64,000 bases of DNA from Clostridium beijerinckii (GCA_003129525.1 CP029329.1:1078501-1142500), one strand, 5' to 3'. Shown: positions 1 to 8,838, numbered from the stretch's first letter. Made by a program: numbers and translations. Notes: generated by a model not told the origin, from the sequence alone.

Positions 1-332
1 AAGTTACAGGGGTAGTGCATTGTTTTTCAGGGAGTGTAGAATTTGCAAAGGAATGTATAAATCTAGGATATTATATAGGTTTCACGGGTGTTATTACATT
101 TAAAAATGCCAAAAAAGTCATTGAAGTAGCGAAAGAAATACCACTAGAAAAAATTCTTGTTGAAACAGATTGTCCTTATATGGCACCAGAGCCAAATCGA
201 GGAAAAAGAAACAAATCGGACTATATTGAACATATAATAAACAAGTTTGCTCAAATAAGGGAAATTGACCCATACAAGGCAAATTTGAGCTTTAATGAGA
301 ATTTTTTTAGGTTGATTAAAAAGGGAAAATAA
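1..332 (+). CDS. tatD: TatD family deoxyribonuclease, 3' part
   Basis: Only the last ~110 codons are in the window; the reading frame is already open at position 3. Visible family signatures are VVHCFSGS near the start and VETDCPYMAPEPNRGKRN (the ETD-P-AP-RGKRN block of TatD/YabD metal-dependent hydrolases, where His and Asp ligate divalent metal). The family hydrolyses DNA as a cytoplasmic metal-dependent nuclease. The next genes (yabE-like, rnmV, ksgA) match the Bacillus yabD-yabE-rnmV-ksgA order, which supports the call. Confidence 0.93.
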   Translation, partial: VTGVVHCFSGSVEFAKECINLGYYIGFTGVITFKNAKKVIEVAKEIPLEKILVETDCPYMAPEPNRGKRNKSDYIEHIINKFAQIREIDPYKANLSFNENFFRLIKKGK

Positions 333-565
333 GGTAAAATGTAATATGTACACTTAAATAATAATTCTTGTACTCAATTCATAATAAATTAAACTTACAT
401 TTAATTTATCACTAATTAAATACAAATTTTCATAATTAAATATCATTTAATTTCTAACTATATAATGGAGTAATGTTAAAATACGCTATCATTTTTATAT
501 TATTATATTTTTATGCACAGAGTGCATTATTACTATGCTTCATTATAATGCAAGGGGTTATAAAT

Positions 566-594
566 TTGACAAGTTTGGATTATTAATATATAAT
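566..594 (+). promoter_or_regulatory. Sigma-A type promoter for the yabE-like gene
   Basis: TTGACA (566-571), 17-base spacer, TATAAT (589-594), a perfect consensus. Transcription would start near 601, leaving a ~27-base leader with a strong Shine-Dalgarno. This also rules out the longer reading frame that opens at 535, because it would begin upstream of the promoter. Confidence 0.8.
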
Positions 595-627
595 TCAAAG
601 AACACTCTTGCCAAAGGAGGGAAATTA

Positions 628-1683
628 ATGGTAGAAAAATTAAAACAATTTATTAAAAAAAGTTTTTCTAACGGTCCGACCAAGGCAAAAATTTTAATTG
701 GGGTAATTGCAATAGTATTTGTAGTTACTACAGCAGTGACAATAATGAGTATGAGAAAAACGCTCGTAATAAGTATAGACGGTAAAGAAGAGACTTTTGT
801 CACGTACAAGGGGACTGTTAAAGATGTGTTGCTAGAAAATGGAGTGCAAGTAGCTCCTAAAGATAAAGTGCAGCCATCATTAGAATCCAAAGTATCTGAG
901 AAAGAAACTATTAAATTAAAGACAGCTATTCCTGTAGAAATTAAATCAAATGGAATAAAAGTACAAGTGCAAACAGCAGAAGATACTATTGAGGATATGC
1001 TAGATGCAGAAGAAACTACATTAAAAGAACAAGGTATTCAATTTGATAAAGATGTGGATGAAATATTACCTTCATTAAATTCTAAAATAGAAGGTGACGT
1101 AAGTGTGCAACTTGTCAAAGTAGAAACAAAAGACCTTGTTGAGAAAGAAGTTATTAACTTCGATACAATAGTTGAAAAAGATGCAAATCTAGATAGTAGT
1201 GTTCAAAAGGTTAAGAGTGAAGGAAATAATGGCGAGAAGGAAATTACTTATCAAATAATATATAAAGATGGAGTAGAGGTTTCTCGTAATGTAAAGAGCA
1301 CTAAGACTATTTTAGAACCACAAAATCAAATAGTGGTAAAAGGAACTGGACAAGTATACGCAAGTAGAGGCGGAAATAGCATAACTTATAAGAAAAAGCT
1401 CAATTGTACAGCAACAGCTTACAGTAATCATTCGAATACTGCTACGGGTAAAAAACCCGTTAGAAATGAAGGCGGTTTAAGTACGATCGCAGTTGATCCA
1501 TCTGTAATCCCATTAGGAAGTAAGGTTTATGTAGATGGATATGGGTATGCAATTGCAGCTGATACAGGTGGTGCTATAAAGGGCAACAAGATTGATATAT
1601 ACCTTAATACATCAAATGAATGTTATAATTGGGGGAGAAGATCAGTTAACGTATTATTAGTTGCGCATCCAGGAGAATGGTAA
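628..1683 (+). CDS. yabE: YabE-like cell wall protein: DUF348/G5-type region plus 3D domain
   Basis: 351 residues. The start is ATG at 628, preceded by AAAGGAGG; a longer frame from 535 contains the promoter and is rejected. Residues ~22-42 form one membrane segment after a basic N-terminus. Next come ubiquitin-like DUF348 modules (~46-150) and a G5-type stretch, then a C-terminal 3D domain from C260. The three signature Asp residues of the 3D domain are D290 (AVDPS), D312 (AADTGG) and D323 (KIDIY). Such proteins are membrane-anchored, extracellular peptidoglycan-remodelling enzymes of the resuscitation-factor/MltA-like fold (family knowledge). It sits between tatD and rnmV as in Bacillus, and a terminator follows. 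Confidence 0.9.
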   Translation: MVEKLKQFIKKSFSNGPTKAKILIGVIAIVFVVTTAVTIMSMRKTLVISIDGKEETFVTYKGTVKDVLLENGVQVAPKDKVQPSLESKVSEKETIKLKTAIPVEIKSNGIKVQVQTAEDTIEDMLDAEETTLKEQGIQFDKDVDEILPSLNSKIEGDVSVQLVKVETKDLVEKEVINFDTIVEKDANLDSSVQKVKSEGNNGEKEITYQIIYKDGVEVSRNVKSTKTILEPQNQIVVKGTGQVYASRGGNSITYKKKLNCTATAYSNHSNTATGKKPVRNEGGLSTIAVDPSVIPLGSKVYVDGYGYAIAADTGGAIKGNKIDIYLNTSNECYNWGRRSVNVLLVAHPGEW

Positions 1684-1692
1684 ATTATCTTA

Positions 1693-1724
1693 AGAGATAA
1701 CATTTGTTATCTCTATTTTTTTTC
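1693..1724 (+). terminator. Rho-independent terminator after yabE-like gene
   Basis: AGAGATAAC (1693-1701) pairs with GTTATCTCT (1706-1714) across a four-base loop and is followed by ATTTTTTTTTC. Confidence 0.9.
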
Positions 1725-1793
1725 TTTAAATTGTAGTAAATTTATCATATTATTAGAAAAGAGATAAAATAAGTGGTATCTTATAAGTAACAA

Positions 1794-1876
1794 TTAGCAC
1801 GTGAAAGAAAATAACAAGTCAAATATACAAAATAAACTAGAATATACTGGCTTATTATTATTTTCAATGTGCCTTA
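1794..1876. repeat. Palindromic interspersed repeat, copy R1
   Basis: Begins TTA-GCACGTG and ends ATGTGCC-TTA. The inner arms contain AAAATAACAAGTC and the diverged reverse arm GCTTATTATTATTTT. Direct TTA at both ends. It ends 20 bases before the rnmV start codon, so it would form a hairpin in the rnmV leader. Confidence 0.75.
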
Positions 1877-1896
1877 ATGAAAGGAAGTATAAAGTA

Positions 1897-2454
1897 TTGA
1901 TAAAAGAAGTAATCGTTGTTGAAGGTAGAGACGATGTAGATGCTGTAAAGAAAGCAATAGACGCAGAAACAATAGCTGTTGGAGGATTTGGAATAAACGC
2001 AAAGGTAATTACAAGAATACAAGAAGCCCAAAAAAGAAAAGGCGTAATTGTTTTGACTGATCCAGATTTTGCTGGGGAAAAGATAAGAAGAATAATATCT
2101 AAGAGGGTTAAGGGAATTAAACATGCATATATTGCAAAAGAAGATGGACTCAAAAATGGAGACATTGGAGTTGAAAATGCTTGCCCAGAAGTTATTTTAA
2201 GAGCACTTGAAATGGCTAAAATAACACAGATAGAAAAACAAGAATTCTTTACTATGCAAGATATGTTTTATTTTAAGCTTACAGGAGATAATACATCAAA
2301 GGTTAGAAGAGGGATGCTAGGCAAAATATTAGGAATAGGATATGGAAATGCAACTCAAATGATTTCTAGATTAAATAATTATGGAATAACAAAAGATGAA
2401 TTCGCGAATGCTATAGAAAAAATAGAAAAACAATTGGAAGTGGGTAAGAAATAA
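1897..2454 (+). CDS. rnmV: Ribonuclease M5 (5S rRNA maturation)
   Basis: 185 residues from TTG at 1897, with AAAGGAAG ~10 bases upstream. The frame is open back to a GTG at 1801, but that extension is entirely the R1 repeat and lacks homology to the family, so the TTG start is preferred. Toprim-fold motifs: VVEGRDDVDAV near the N-terminus (catalytic Glu) and the acidic DPDFAGEKIR. The enzyme trims precursor 5S rRNA. The stop codon (2452-2454) directly abuts the ksgA start, and the rnmV-ksgA pair is conserved across Firmicutes. Confidence 0.95.
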   Translation: MIKEVIVVEGRDDVDAVKKAIDAETIAVGGFGINAKVITRIQEAQKRKGVIVLTDPDFAGEKIRRIISKRVKGIKHAYIAKEDGLKNGDIGVENACPEVILRALEMAKITQIEKQEFFTMQDMFYFKLTGDNTSKVRRGMLGKILGIGYGNATQMISRLNNYGITKDEFANAIEKIEKQLEVGKK

Positions 2455-3306
2455 ATGGATTTAAAGGATATAAAAACTCAAGAAATAGTTAATAAGTATA
2501 ATTTTAAGTTTACAAAAAGTCTGGGTCAAAATTTTCTAGTGGATGATTCAGTACTTAACGATATAATAGATGGAGCAGAAGTAAATAATGAAGATTTTAT
2601 TATAGAAATTGGTCCAGGAGTAGGGACTTTAACTGCTCAGCTTTTAATGAAAGCAAAAAAGGTAACTGCAATAGAATTAGATAGTGACTTAATTCCTATT
2701 CTAGAAAAAGAGTTGGGGGATAATGAAAACTTCAATTTAATACATAAAGATGCACTTAAAGTAGATTTTAATGAACTTATTGGAGATGAAAAAAGTGTTA
2801 AGCTTGTAGCTAATCTTCCATATTACGTTACAACACCTATAATTCTTAAACTTTTAAAAGACGGATATAATTTTAAATCTTTAACTATTATGATACAAAA
2901 GGAAGTTGCAGAGAGAATTAATGCAGAACCAAATTGCAAGGCATATGGAGCATTGTCTGTTTTGGTACAATATTACTGTGATACGAGTATAGTAAGAAGA
3001 GTAGCACCAACATCATTTATTCCAAGGCCAAAGGTAGAATCTATAGTGATAAAATTAGATAGATTGGATAAGCCTAGAGTTGAAACTAAAGATGTAAGGT
3101 TTATGTTTGAATTAGTAAGGGCTGGATTTAATATGAGAAGGAAGACTTTATGGAATGCTACAAAGGCACTTAAAGTAAATAAGGAAAAATTAGAAGAAGC
3201 ATTTGAAAAATCAGGAATAGATCCTAAGAGAAGAGCAGAAACTCTAACAGTACAAGAATTTGCAACATTAGCAGATTGCATATATGATATGAAAATTAAC
3301 GATTAA
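2455..3306 (+). CDS. ksgA: 16S rRNA (adenine1518-N6/1519-N6)-dimethyltransferase
   Basis: 283 residues, a usual length. Motifs: [11 protein letters not shown] at the N-terminus, the SAM-binding [10 protein letters not shown], and the catalytic [10 protein letters not shown] (the NLPY motif of rRNA adenine dimethylases). It dimethylates two adjacent adenines in the 3' hairpin of 16S rRNA during 30S assembly. The ATG follows the rnmV stop with no gap, implying coupled translation. A strong terminator follows. Confidence 0.97.
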   Translation: MDLKDIKTQEIVNKYNFKFTKSLGQNFLVDDSVLNDIIDGAEVNNEDFIIEIGPGVGTLTAQLLMKAKKVTAIELDSDLIPILEKELGDNENFNLIHKDALKVDFNELIGDEKSVKLVANLPYYVTTPIILKLLKDGYNFKSLTIMIQKEVAERINAEPNCKAYGALSVLVQYYCDTSIVRRVAPTSFIPRPKVESIVIKLDRLDKPRVETKDVRFMFELVRAGFNMRRKTLWNATKALKVNKEKLEEAFEKSGIDPKRRAETLTVQEFATLADCIYDMKIND

Positions 3307-3333
3307 AGGTATTACGAAAGGCTTTTAAAGTTT

Positions 3334-3402
3334 TAGACGTATTTGAAAAAATAACAGATCTTGTTTTAAGACAAGGTCTGTTATTTTCTTTCATGCGGCT
3401 TA
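3334..3402. repeat. Palindromic repeat copy R2, doubling as the ksgA terminator
   Basis: TTA-GACGTATTTGAAAAAA ... TTTTCTTTCATGCGGC-TTA. The central stem pairs AATAACAGATCTTGT (3350-3364) with ACAAGGTCTGTTATT (3371-3385), followed by TTCTTT. The outer arms match the repeat family, and direct TTA flanks are present. It is placed to terminate the rnmV-ksgA transcript. Confidence 0.7.
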
Positions 3403-3470
3403 ATTAAATCATAATAGCAATTCTTCCGCATATAATATATGGAATAAATATATGTGGAGGGAATATAGGG

Positions 3471-5483
3471 GTGGCACATAATAAATTATATAGAAATTTT
3501 ATAATATTACAGGAAGATGAAAGAGGATATTCTCATTCTAACGATAAAGCTTTATCTGGATATGCCAAGGTTGAGGCAAAAGGTGATAAGTGTAAGGTAT
3601 CTTTTTATGCCCAAAATCTTAGGCAAGAAGATAATTATTCCATGGTACTTATCTGTTGCAAAAGGGATTTAAAACAATTAATTGATTTAGGACCTTTAGC
3701 AATAAATGGAGTTGGAAAAGGAGATACCAGCAAAGAATACTATGTCAATAACATAGCTGGACTTGGAATATCTTATGAAAAAATATCTGGAGCTGCTATT
3801 TGTAAAATAAAAGATAATGAAACTGAGTTTATAATGCATGGATTTATGAATGGGGAAGATTCTGCTGATAATTGGAGGAAATTTAAAGTTGTTAAAGTAG
3901 ATTCTAAAAAGTACATTAATAAACTAGATGAAGAACCTAAAAAGTATATTAATAAACTAGATGAAGAACCCAAAGAGTACATTAATAAATTGGATGAAAA
4001 ACCTAAAAAGTATATTAATAAACTGGATGAAGAACCTAAAAAGTATATTAATAAACTAGATGAAGAGCCTAAAGAGTACATTAATAAATTGGATGAAAAA
4101 CCTAAAAAGTATATTAATAAACTAGATGAAGAACCTGAAAAGTATATTAATAAATTTGATGAAGAACCTAAAAAGTATATTAACAAACTGGATGAAGAAC
4201 CTAAAAAATATATTAATAGATTGAATACAGAACCTAAAAACAAGGATATTCTTGATTCAAGTATAAATAATAAAGTTATAATATCACAATCAAATATTGT
4301 AGAAACTAAAACTGTAAAAGCATCGAAATTAGAAAGTGAATTAGTTGAGCGTAAAAAGGAAGAAGATAATATTAAATCTAAAGAAAATATAGAAGTAGGA
4401 ATTTCAAATGAGAACAATTCTAAAGTGGAAGATAAACATCAAAACAGGATTCCTGAAAACCATAAGAAGATAGCTCAAACTATAGATTCTTTAGATGAAG
4501 ATAGAAATAAGTGTAAAGAAGCTAAGAAATGTGAGAAGAATGAAGAAACTAAAAAGTGTTACAAGCATGAGATGGATGAAAATATAGAAGAATCTATTAA
4601 TAGATTATCTAAAAAGTTAGAGACTTATGATGGTGTAATAGATTTTAGGATAAATAATTTGCATGAGGATATTATAGTTTATGGTTTTATAAGGGATAAG
4701 AAAAGCAATGACTGTAAGTGGAAAAAATTCAAATTAGAAAAGAAATGTAGAAGTGAGAGCAATATTAAACGTAATTCAAGGAGAATAGAAGAAAACTTTA
4801 ACTTAGATAAATTAAATCAAACAGTTAGAGAAGATAGATTAGATAGATTAGATATAATAGATTTTGATGAATACGAAAATGATATTCAAAAAATAGGATC
4901 AAAAAATACTGAACAACAATCAAGTTTAGATAATATGCAACAACTAAGCTCAAATAATAATATGCAACAATCAAGTTTAGATAATATGCAACAACTAAGT
5001 TCAAATAACAATATTCAACAAATGAATTTAGAGAATATGAAACAAGTAACTTCAAATCAGGATTTTAAAATTAATGGGGAAGTAGGGCAGTATTTTGAGA
5101 AACTTGCAGAAGGCTTTGAGCCTTATAATGGAAGTTTAGCTGATATAAATTATTGTAAATTGTATAAAATAAATGTAAATAGTATGGAGGATTTATGCGA
5201 TGAATCAAATTATAATAAGTATACATTAGCATATTATCCAATGCTAAACTATTATCCTTATATTACTAAGGTAGGGTATTTCTTATTAGGATATAAATGT
5301 AATAAAAATGGCCATATACAATATATTGTATATGGAATACCAGGAAGTAAAGAAACAAATGATCAACCATATGGAGGAAGAACAGGTTTCGTAACGTGGA
5401 CTAGTGACAATAAAAATGATAGAGGGTATTGGCTAATGTTCTATGATTTTAAAAATTCTTCAATTGTAATCCCAACAAAATAG
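3471..5483 (+). CDS. Unknown protein with ten 11-residue tandem repeats and a conserved-looking C-terminal domain
   Basis: 670 residues from GTG at 3471, with GGAGGG ten bases upstream. No signal peptide. Residues 1-145 form an N-terminal domain ending FIMHGFMNGEDSADNWRKFKV. Residues 146-255 are ten copies of K-K/E-YINKLDE-E/K-P. About 260-375 is charged low-complexity sequence. About 385-435 (IDFRI..IIVYGFIRDKKSNDCKWKKFKL) resembles the end of the N-terminal domain, suggesting an internal duplication. About 495-560 is Q/N/S-rich (DNMQQLSSNNN repeated). Residues ~565-670 form an aromatic, Gly-rich C-terminal domain with QPYGGRTGFVTWT. I do not recognise a function. It occupies the place of yabG in Bacillus but does not resemble it. 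A membrane-protein gene follows 15 bases on. Confidence 0.85.
   Translation: MAHNKLYRNFIILQEDERGYSHSNDKALSGYAKVEAKGDKCKVSFYAQNLRQEDNYSMVLICCKRDLKQLIDLGPLAINGVGKGDTSKEYYVNNIAGLGISYEKISGAAICKIKDNETEFIMHGFMNGEDSADNWRKFKVVKVDSKKYINKLDEEPKKYINKLDEEPKEYINKLDEKPKKYINKLDEEPKKYINKLDEEPKEYINKLDEKPKKYINKLDEEPEKYINKFDEEPKKYINKLDEEPKKYINRLNTEPKNKDILDSSINNKVIISQSNIVETKTVKASKLESELVERKKEEDNIKSKENIEVGISNENNSKVEDKHQNRIPENHKKIAQTIDSLDEDRNKCKEAKKCEKNEETKKCYKHEMDENIEESINRLSKKLETYDGVIDFRINNLHEDIIVYGFIRDKKSNDCKWKKFKLEKKCRSESNIKRNSRRIEENFNLDKLNQTVREDRLDRLDIIDFDEYENDIQKIGSKNTEQQSSLDNMQQLSSNNNMQQSSLDNMQQLSSNNNIQQMNLENMKQVTSNQDFKINGEVGQYFEKLAEGFEPYNGSLADINYCKLYKINVNSMEDLCDESNYNKYTLAYYPMLNYYPYITKVGYFLLGYKCNKNGHIQYIVYGIPGSKETNDQPYGGRTGFVTWTSDNKNDRGYWLMFYDFKNSSIVIPTK
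3906..4235 (+). repeat. Ten 33-bp in-frame tandem repeats
   Basis: Encodes residues 146-255 of the 3471-5483 protein as ten 11-residue units. Units 1-3 and 4-6 share the order EE/EE/EK, so a 99-bp higher-order duplication is visible. Unit 8 (EKYINKFDEEP) and unit 10 (KKYINRLNTEP) are diverged. Confidence 0.95.
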
Positions 5484-5498
5484 GAAGATAAAATTATT

Positions 5499-6065
5499 AT
5501 GAATAAAAAGCAATTAATTGTCACATCAATATTGTTATCATTAATGATAATACTAGCCATAACTCAAGGTTTCTTTAAGGACAATTTTGAACGGATGGTT
5601 CTTACGGATAGAGGAATAAGTGAATTTAAGGAATATGATTTTGATGAAGATAAGTATGTTATATCATTGCCAAGTGAATGGATTGTAGATGAAAGAGAAA
5701 GTAAAGGGCAATATGTAAGCCATAAATTAAGTTTTAAAGACAATAATAATAAACTTACTGGTTTGTTGGAAGTAATAAATACTAAAGATGATTTAGATGT
5801 ATTTGCAGAACGTGATTTGAATAATCAGTATTTAGAATACTTTAATTCAGAGGTAATACCTTTTAAGAATCCTAATAATGCTGGAGTATTAGTAAAATAT
5901 GAGACAAGTATAAAAAATGGATACGACTTTAAAAACGAATGTTATTATTTGAATTTAGAAGAAGGTAAGACAATAAAGGTATTATTTAATCTTAAGAAAA
6001 ACGAGTATAGGGAAAATATGAATACTATTTTTAATACTATTATCTCAAGTATTAAAACATCTTAA
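5499..6065 (+). CDS. Membrane-anchored protein of unknown function
   Basis: 188 residues. One N-terminal hydrophobic segment (residues ~7-25), then a soluble domain of alternating beta-like stretches (YVISLPSEWIVDE, KLTGLLEVI, AGVLVKYETSI, KTIKVLFNLKK) ending in a helix. The pattern recalls small PsbP/Mog1-like extracytoplasmic domains, but that is only a pattern impression. It follows the repeat protein by 15 bases and is probably cotranscribed with it. Confidence 0.75.
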   Translation: MNKKQLIVTSILLSLMIILAITQGFFKDNFERMVLTDRGISEFKEYDFDEDKYVISLPSEWIVDERESKGQYVSHKLSFKDNNNKLTGLLEVINTKDDLDVFAERDLNNQYLEYFNSEVIPFKNPNNAGVLVKYETSIKNGYDFKNECYYLNLEEGKTIKVLFNLKKNEYRENMNTIFNTIISSIKTS

Positions 6066-6250
6066 AAGTAATGTAATAAGTATGGGCGTAATAATGTGTT
6101 TGAAAATTTCAATAATAGATAGCTTGGCGTAAAATTTGCTTCGTTATAGTCCACAAAACATATTGTAACATGTTTAGATTGCTATTTGTTTTTATATCAT
6201 TTAAGAAAACAAATAAGATTTGCCAAGGATAAGGATAAGTATTATAATTT

Positions 6251-6292
6251 AAGTATCAAGGAGAAGCAGAAACTAGCTTCTCCTTGATACTT
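6251..6292 (+). terminator. 17-bp perfect hairpin between the 5499 gene and lgt
   Basis: AAGTATCAAGGAGAAGC (6251-6267) pairs perfectly with GCTTCTCCTTGATACTT (6276-6292) across an 8-base loop, followed only by ATTTG. It sits 21 bases upstream of the lgt ATG. It could be a terminator with a short U-tract or a leader hairpin. The remaining sequence of this gap (6066-6250) shows nothing recognisable. Confidence 0.65.
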
Positions 6293-6313
6293 ATTTGACG
6301 TTTGGAGGGAATA

Positions 6314-7087
6314 ATGAGGATAATATTATTTGAGATATTTGGTATACAAATAAAGGGTTATGGATTAATGATTGCAATTGGTATAATTGTTGCAGCCGCT
6401 TTATTTATAAATAAAGGAAAAAAGAAAGGGTTTAATGAAGATCATTTATTAAACTTAATTATTTTTGCAATAATAGGTGGAATGCTTGGAGGTAAAGGAT
6501 TATTTATAATAACTGAATTTAAGGATATTATAAAAGAACCAAGTATATTATTGAATTTTGGATATGGTTTTGTTATTTATGGAGCTATAGGTGGTGGTGC
6601 TTTAGCAATGTACCTATATTGCAAAAAAAAGAATTGGAATATAATTGAGATGCTAGATATGACAGTCCCAGGTCTTGCAATAGCACAAGGTTTTGGAAGA
6701 ATTGGATGTTTTTTAGCTGGATGTTGCTATGGAGCAGAAACTATATTACCTATAGGTGTAAAGTTTCCTAAAACTTCTCTTGCACCAGCAGGAATAGATG
6801 TACACCCAACACAAATTTATTCTTCGATTTTTGATTTTTTATTAGGATTTTTTCTTTTATATTATAGTAAGAAGGAAAGACAGAATGGTAAAGTAGTGGG
6901 TATGTATTTAATAATATATAGCATTGGAAGGTTTTTAGTAGAGTTTTTAAGAGATGATCCTAGAGGAAGTGTTGGATTTCTTTCTACATCGCAATTTATT
7001 GCAATATTTACTTTAGTGCTTGGGATTATTATTTTTAATAACCACAAGTTTTTTAAAGGAGCGAAGAAAAACATTGAAGAACAATAA
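6314..7087 (+). CDS. lgt: Prolipoprotein diacylglyceryl transferase
   Basis: 257 residues from ATG 6314; the in-frame TTG at 6302 overlaps the Shine-Dalgarno GGAGGG and is rejected. Polytopic membrane protein (about seven hydrophobic segments) with the family block GRIGCFLAGCCYG (clostridial variant of the GR-G-F signature), HPTQIYSS, and EFLRDDPRG near the end. It transfers diacylglyceryl from phosphatidylglycerol to the lipobox Cys of prolipoproteins. The next gene, itself a lipoprotein, starts inside the lgt reading frame. Confidence 0.95.
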   Translation: MRIILFEIFGIQIKGYGLMIAIGIIVAAALFINKGKKKGFNEDHLLNLIIFAIIGGMLGGKGLFIITEFKDIIKEPSILLNFGYGFVIYGAIGGGALAMYLYCKKKNWNIIEMLDMTVPGLAIAQGFGRIGCFLAGCCYGAETILPIGVKFPKTSLAPAGIDVHPTQIYSSIFDFLLGFFLLYYSKKERQNGKVVGMYLIIYSIGRFLVEFLRDDPRGSVGFLSTSQFIAIFTLVLGIIIFNNHKFFKGAKKNIEEQ

Positions 7088-7910
7088 ATTTTCAATTATA
7101 GTTTTAACCACATTATTAACTGCAAGTATGATGCTCTCAGGCTGCACCTTTGTTAATGATTTAGAAGTTAAAATGAATCTTAAAAATCAGCAATTTGAGT
7201 ATATAAAACAAAATAGAGTAGATAAGATTGTTATACAAAGTGTTAGGGATAGCGGATTTAGATTTGTAGTTAATGATAGTAAAGCAATAGAGGATATTTA
7301 TAAACTTTTGTCAGAAGGTAGTGAGGTTTCAAAAAAGAGTTCTCTTGATCCAGATTATATTTTTGAGGTCTGCATTGGAGACGAAGTAAATAAGTACCAA
7401 TATGTAGTTGGAGCTAACGAGCGTAATACAGGTAATTTTTATAATGAAGATAAAGCTTTTTCAGTTTCAAAGAATTTAGAAAATACTATAATGCAAAATC
7501 TTTCATTTATAAGAAAACCAAGAAACTTTCAATACATATACTATCAATCAATATTGAAGGTTATTGAAAGCAAAAGGGACATTTTATCTAATGATAATAA
7601 GGTTGGAATAGATATAGGCGGAGATGTAGATTGCTTAAAATATATATTTTCTGTGGACTTAGAAGAATTTAAGAAGAATCTAAATGAGGTTTTACCGAAT
7701 GTTGATTTGGTGAATAATAATTATGAAAACTTTGATACAATAATAAGAGTTAAGAATAGGGGATATAATAGTACAATCTTCAAAACTTTAATAACTGTAG
7801 AAAATAAAAAGGATAAATCTTTTGAGAGCTATTATATATTAGCAGAATATAATTATAAGGATTGGGATATTAAGGTAAGCGAACCAAACAAAGTACCACA
7901 AGATTGGTGA
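7074..7910 (+). CDS. Lipoprotein of unknown function
   Basis: 278 residues from TTG 7074 (AAAGGAG 7055-7061), overlapping the 3' end of lgt by 14 bases. Longer in-frame extensions to 7020 lie within lgt and lack a ribosome site. The signal peptide ends in the lipobox MLSGC, with lipidated C24. The mature part is soluble and mixed alpha/beta with no motif I recognise. Translational overlap with lgt implies coexpression with the enzyme that lipidates it. Confidence 0.85.
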   Translation: MKNNKFSIIVLTTLLTASMMLSGCTFVNDLEVKMNLKNQQFEYIKQNRVDKIVIQSVRDSGFRFVVNDSKAIEDIYKLLSEGSEVSKKSSLDPDYIFEVCIGDEVNKYQYVVGANERNTGNFYNEDKAFSVSKNLENTIMQNLSFIRKPRNFQYIYYQSILKVIESKRDILSNDNKVGIDIGGDVDCLKYIFSVDLEEFKKNLNEVLPNVDLVNNNYENFDTIIRVKNRGYNSTIFKTLITVENKKDKSFESYYILAEYNYKDWDIKVSEPNKVPQDW

Positions 7911-7930
7911 AGTAAATGGAGGATGAAATA

Positions 7931-8770
7931 ATGAGTTGTGAAAACTGTCAAAGTAAGGATACATGTAAATCTAAGGATGAAGGATGTAAAGAAGAAAGTT
8001 TGAAGTTAACACCTAGATATGGAAAGATAAAAAATGTTATAGGTGTTATAAGTGGAAAAGGTGGCGTTGGTAAATCAACGGTTACTGGAATTATGGCAAC
8101 TATGTTAGCTAAGAAAGGCTATAAGGTAGGGGTTTTAGATGCAGATATTACGGGACCGTCCATGCCAAGGTTTTTTGGTGTTAATAGTAAAAGAGCAACT
8201 ATAATTCCTTTAGAAAATGATATGGTAAGATTTGAACCTGTAGAAACAGAAAGTGGAATAAAGGTGATTTCTATGAATCTTTTAACCGCAGTAGAAGATG
8301 AACCCGTTATTTGGAGAGGTCCTGTGATTACAGGAGTATTAAAGCAAATGTTTATAGAGACTAATTGGGAAGAACTAGACTATTTGCTTATAGATATGCC
8401 GCCAGGTACTGGAGATATAGCTTTAACTGTAATGCAAGAGTTTCCAATTAATGAAATTGTAATAGTTTCTACACCACAAGATATGGTATCAATGATTGTT
8501 AAGAAAGTTGTTATTATGGCTCAAAAGATAGGCATAAAGATTAAAGGCGTAGTAGAAAATATGGCTTATATAAACTGCCCAGATTGTGATAAAAAAATAA
8601 GAGTATTTAGCAGAAAATCTTCAGATGAAAATGCTCAATATCTAGGATTGCCTCTGATAGGAGAACTACCAATTAATATTGAACTTACAGAAGCACTAGA
8701 AGAGGGCAAAGCTGAGGAATATGTTAGAGAAAACTCATTGTATTCGTTAATATTTGAAGGATTATATTAA
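7931..8770 (+). CDS. Mrp/NBP35-family P-loop ATPase, iron-sulfur cluster carrier
   Basis: 279 residues from ATG 7931; the upstream ATG at 7916 contains the Shine-Dalgarno (GGAGG) and is rejected. The N-terminus is Cys-rich (C3, C6, C12, C19), as in the NBP35-type extension. Deviant Walker A SGKGGVGKST (residues 41-50), then DADITGPSMPR, IDMPPGTGD and the C-terminal CxxC pair in NCPDCDKK that holds the bridging cluster in dimers. The role is assembly or transfer of Fe-S clusters to apo-proteins in the cytoplasm. A ferredoxin gene follows. Confidence 0.93.
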   Translation: MSCENCQSKDTCKSKDEGCKEESLKLTPRYGKIKNVIGVISGKGGVGKSTVTGIMATMLAKKGYKVGVLDADITGPSMPRFFGVNSKRATIIPLENDMVRFEPVETESGIKVISMNLLTAVEDEPVIWRGPVITGVLKQMFIETNWEELDYLLIDMPPGTGDIALTVMQEFPINEIVIVSTPQDMVSMIVKKVVIMAQKIGIKIKGVVENMAYINCPDCDKKIRVFSRKSSDENAQYLGLPLIGELPINIELTEALEEGKAEEYVRENSLYSLIFEGLY

Positions 8771-8777
8771 AAAATAT

Positions 8778-8838
8778 TTAGGCATATGAAATAAAATAAC
8801 TAGAATGTTTAACTTGTTATTTTACTTTATATGCCTTA
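8778..8838. repeat. Palindromic repeat copy R3 (compact reference form)
   Basis: 61 bp, TTA-GGCATATG ... ATATGCC-TTA. The left arm holds AAATAAAATAAC and the right arm AACTTGTTATTTTA. Almost completely palindromic, with direct TTA flanks. It lies 8 bases after the Mrp stop codon and could serve as its terminator. Confidence 0.8.

Noticed and set aside
535..627. 31-codon N-terminal extension of the YabE-like protein
   Set aside because: It contains the consensus promoter at 566-594 and lacks a ribosome site.
3906..4235. 33-bp repeats considered as a CRISPR array
   Set aside because: Units are contiguous with no spacers and are in frame inside a long coding region.
3773..4417. Long minus-strand frame (214 codons) opposite the repeat protein
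   Set aside because: It follows from the repetitive composition of the sense gene; no ribosome site and sense codon pattern is convincing.
3471..5483. Assignment of the repeat protein as the spore protease YabG from its position after ksgA
   Set aside because: No similarity in motifs or length to YabG; synteny alone is insufficient.
6066..6250. Possible additional palindromic repeat or small RNA upstream of lgt
   Set aside because: Only weak partial pairings (CTATTTGTTTT with AAAACAAATAAG); the family signatures are absent.
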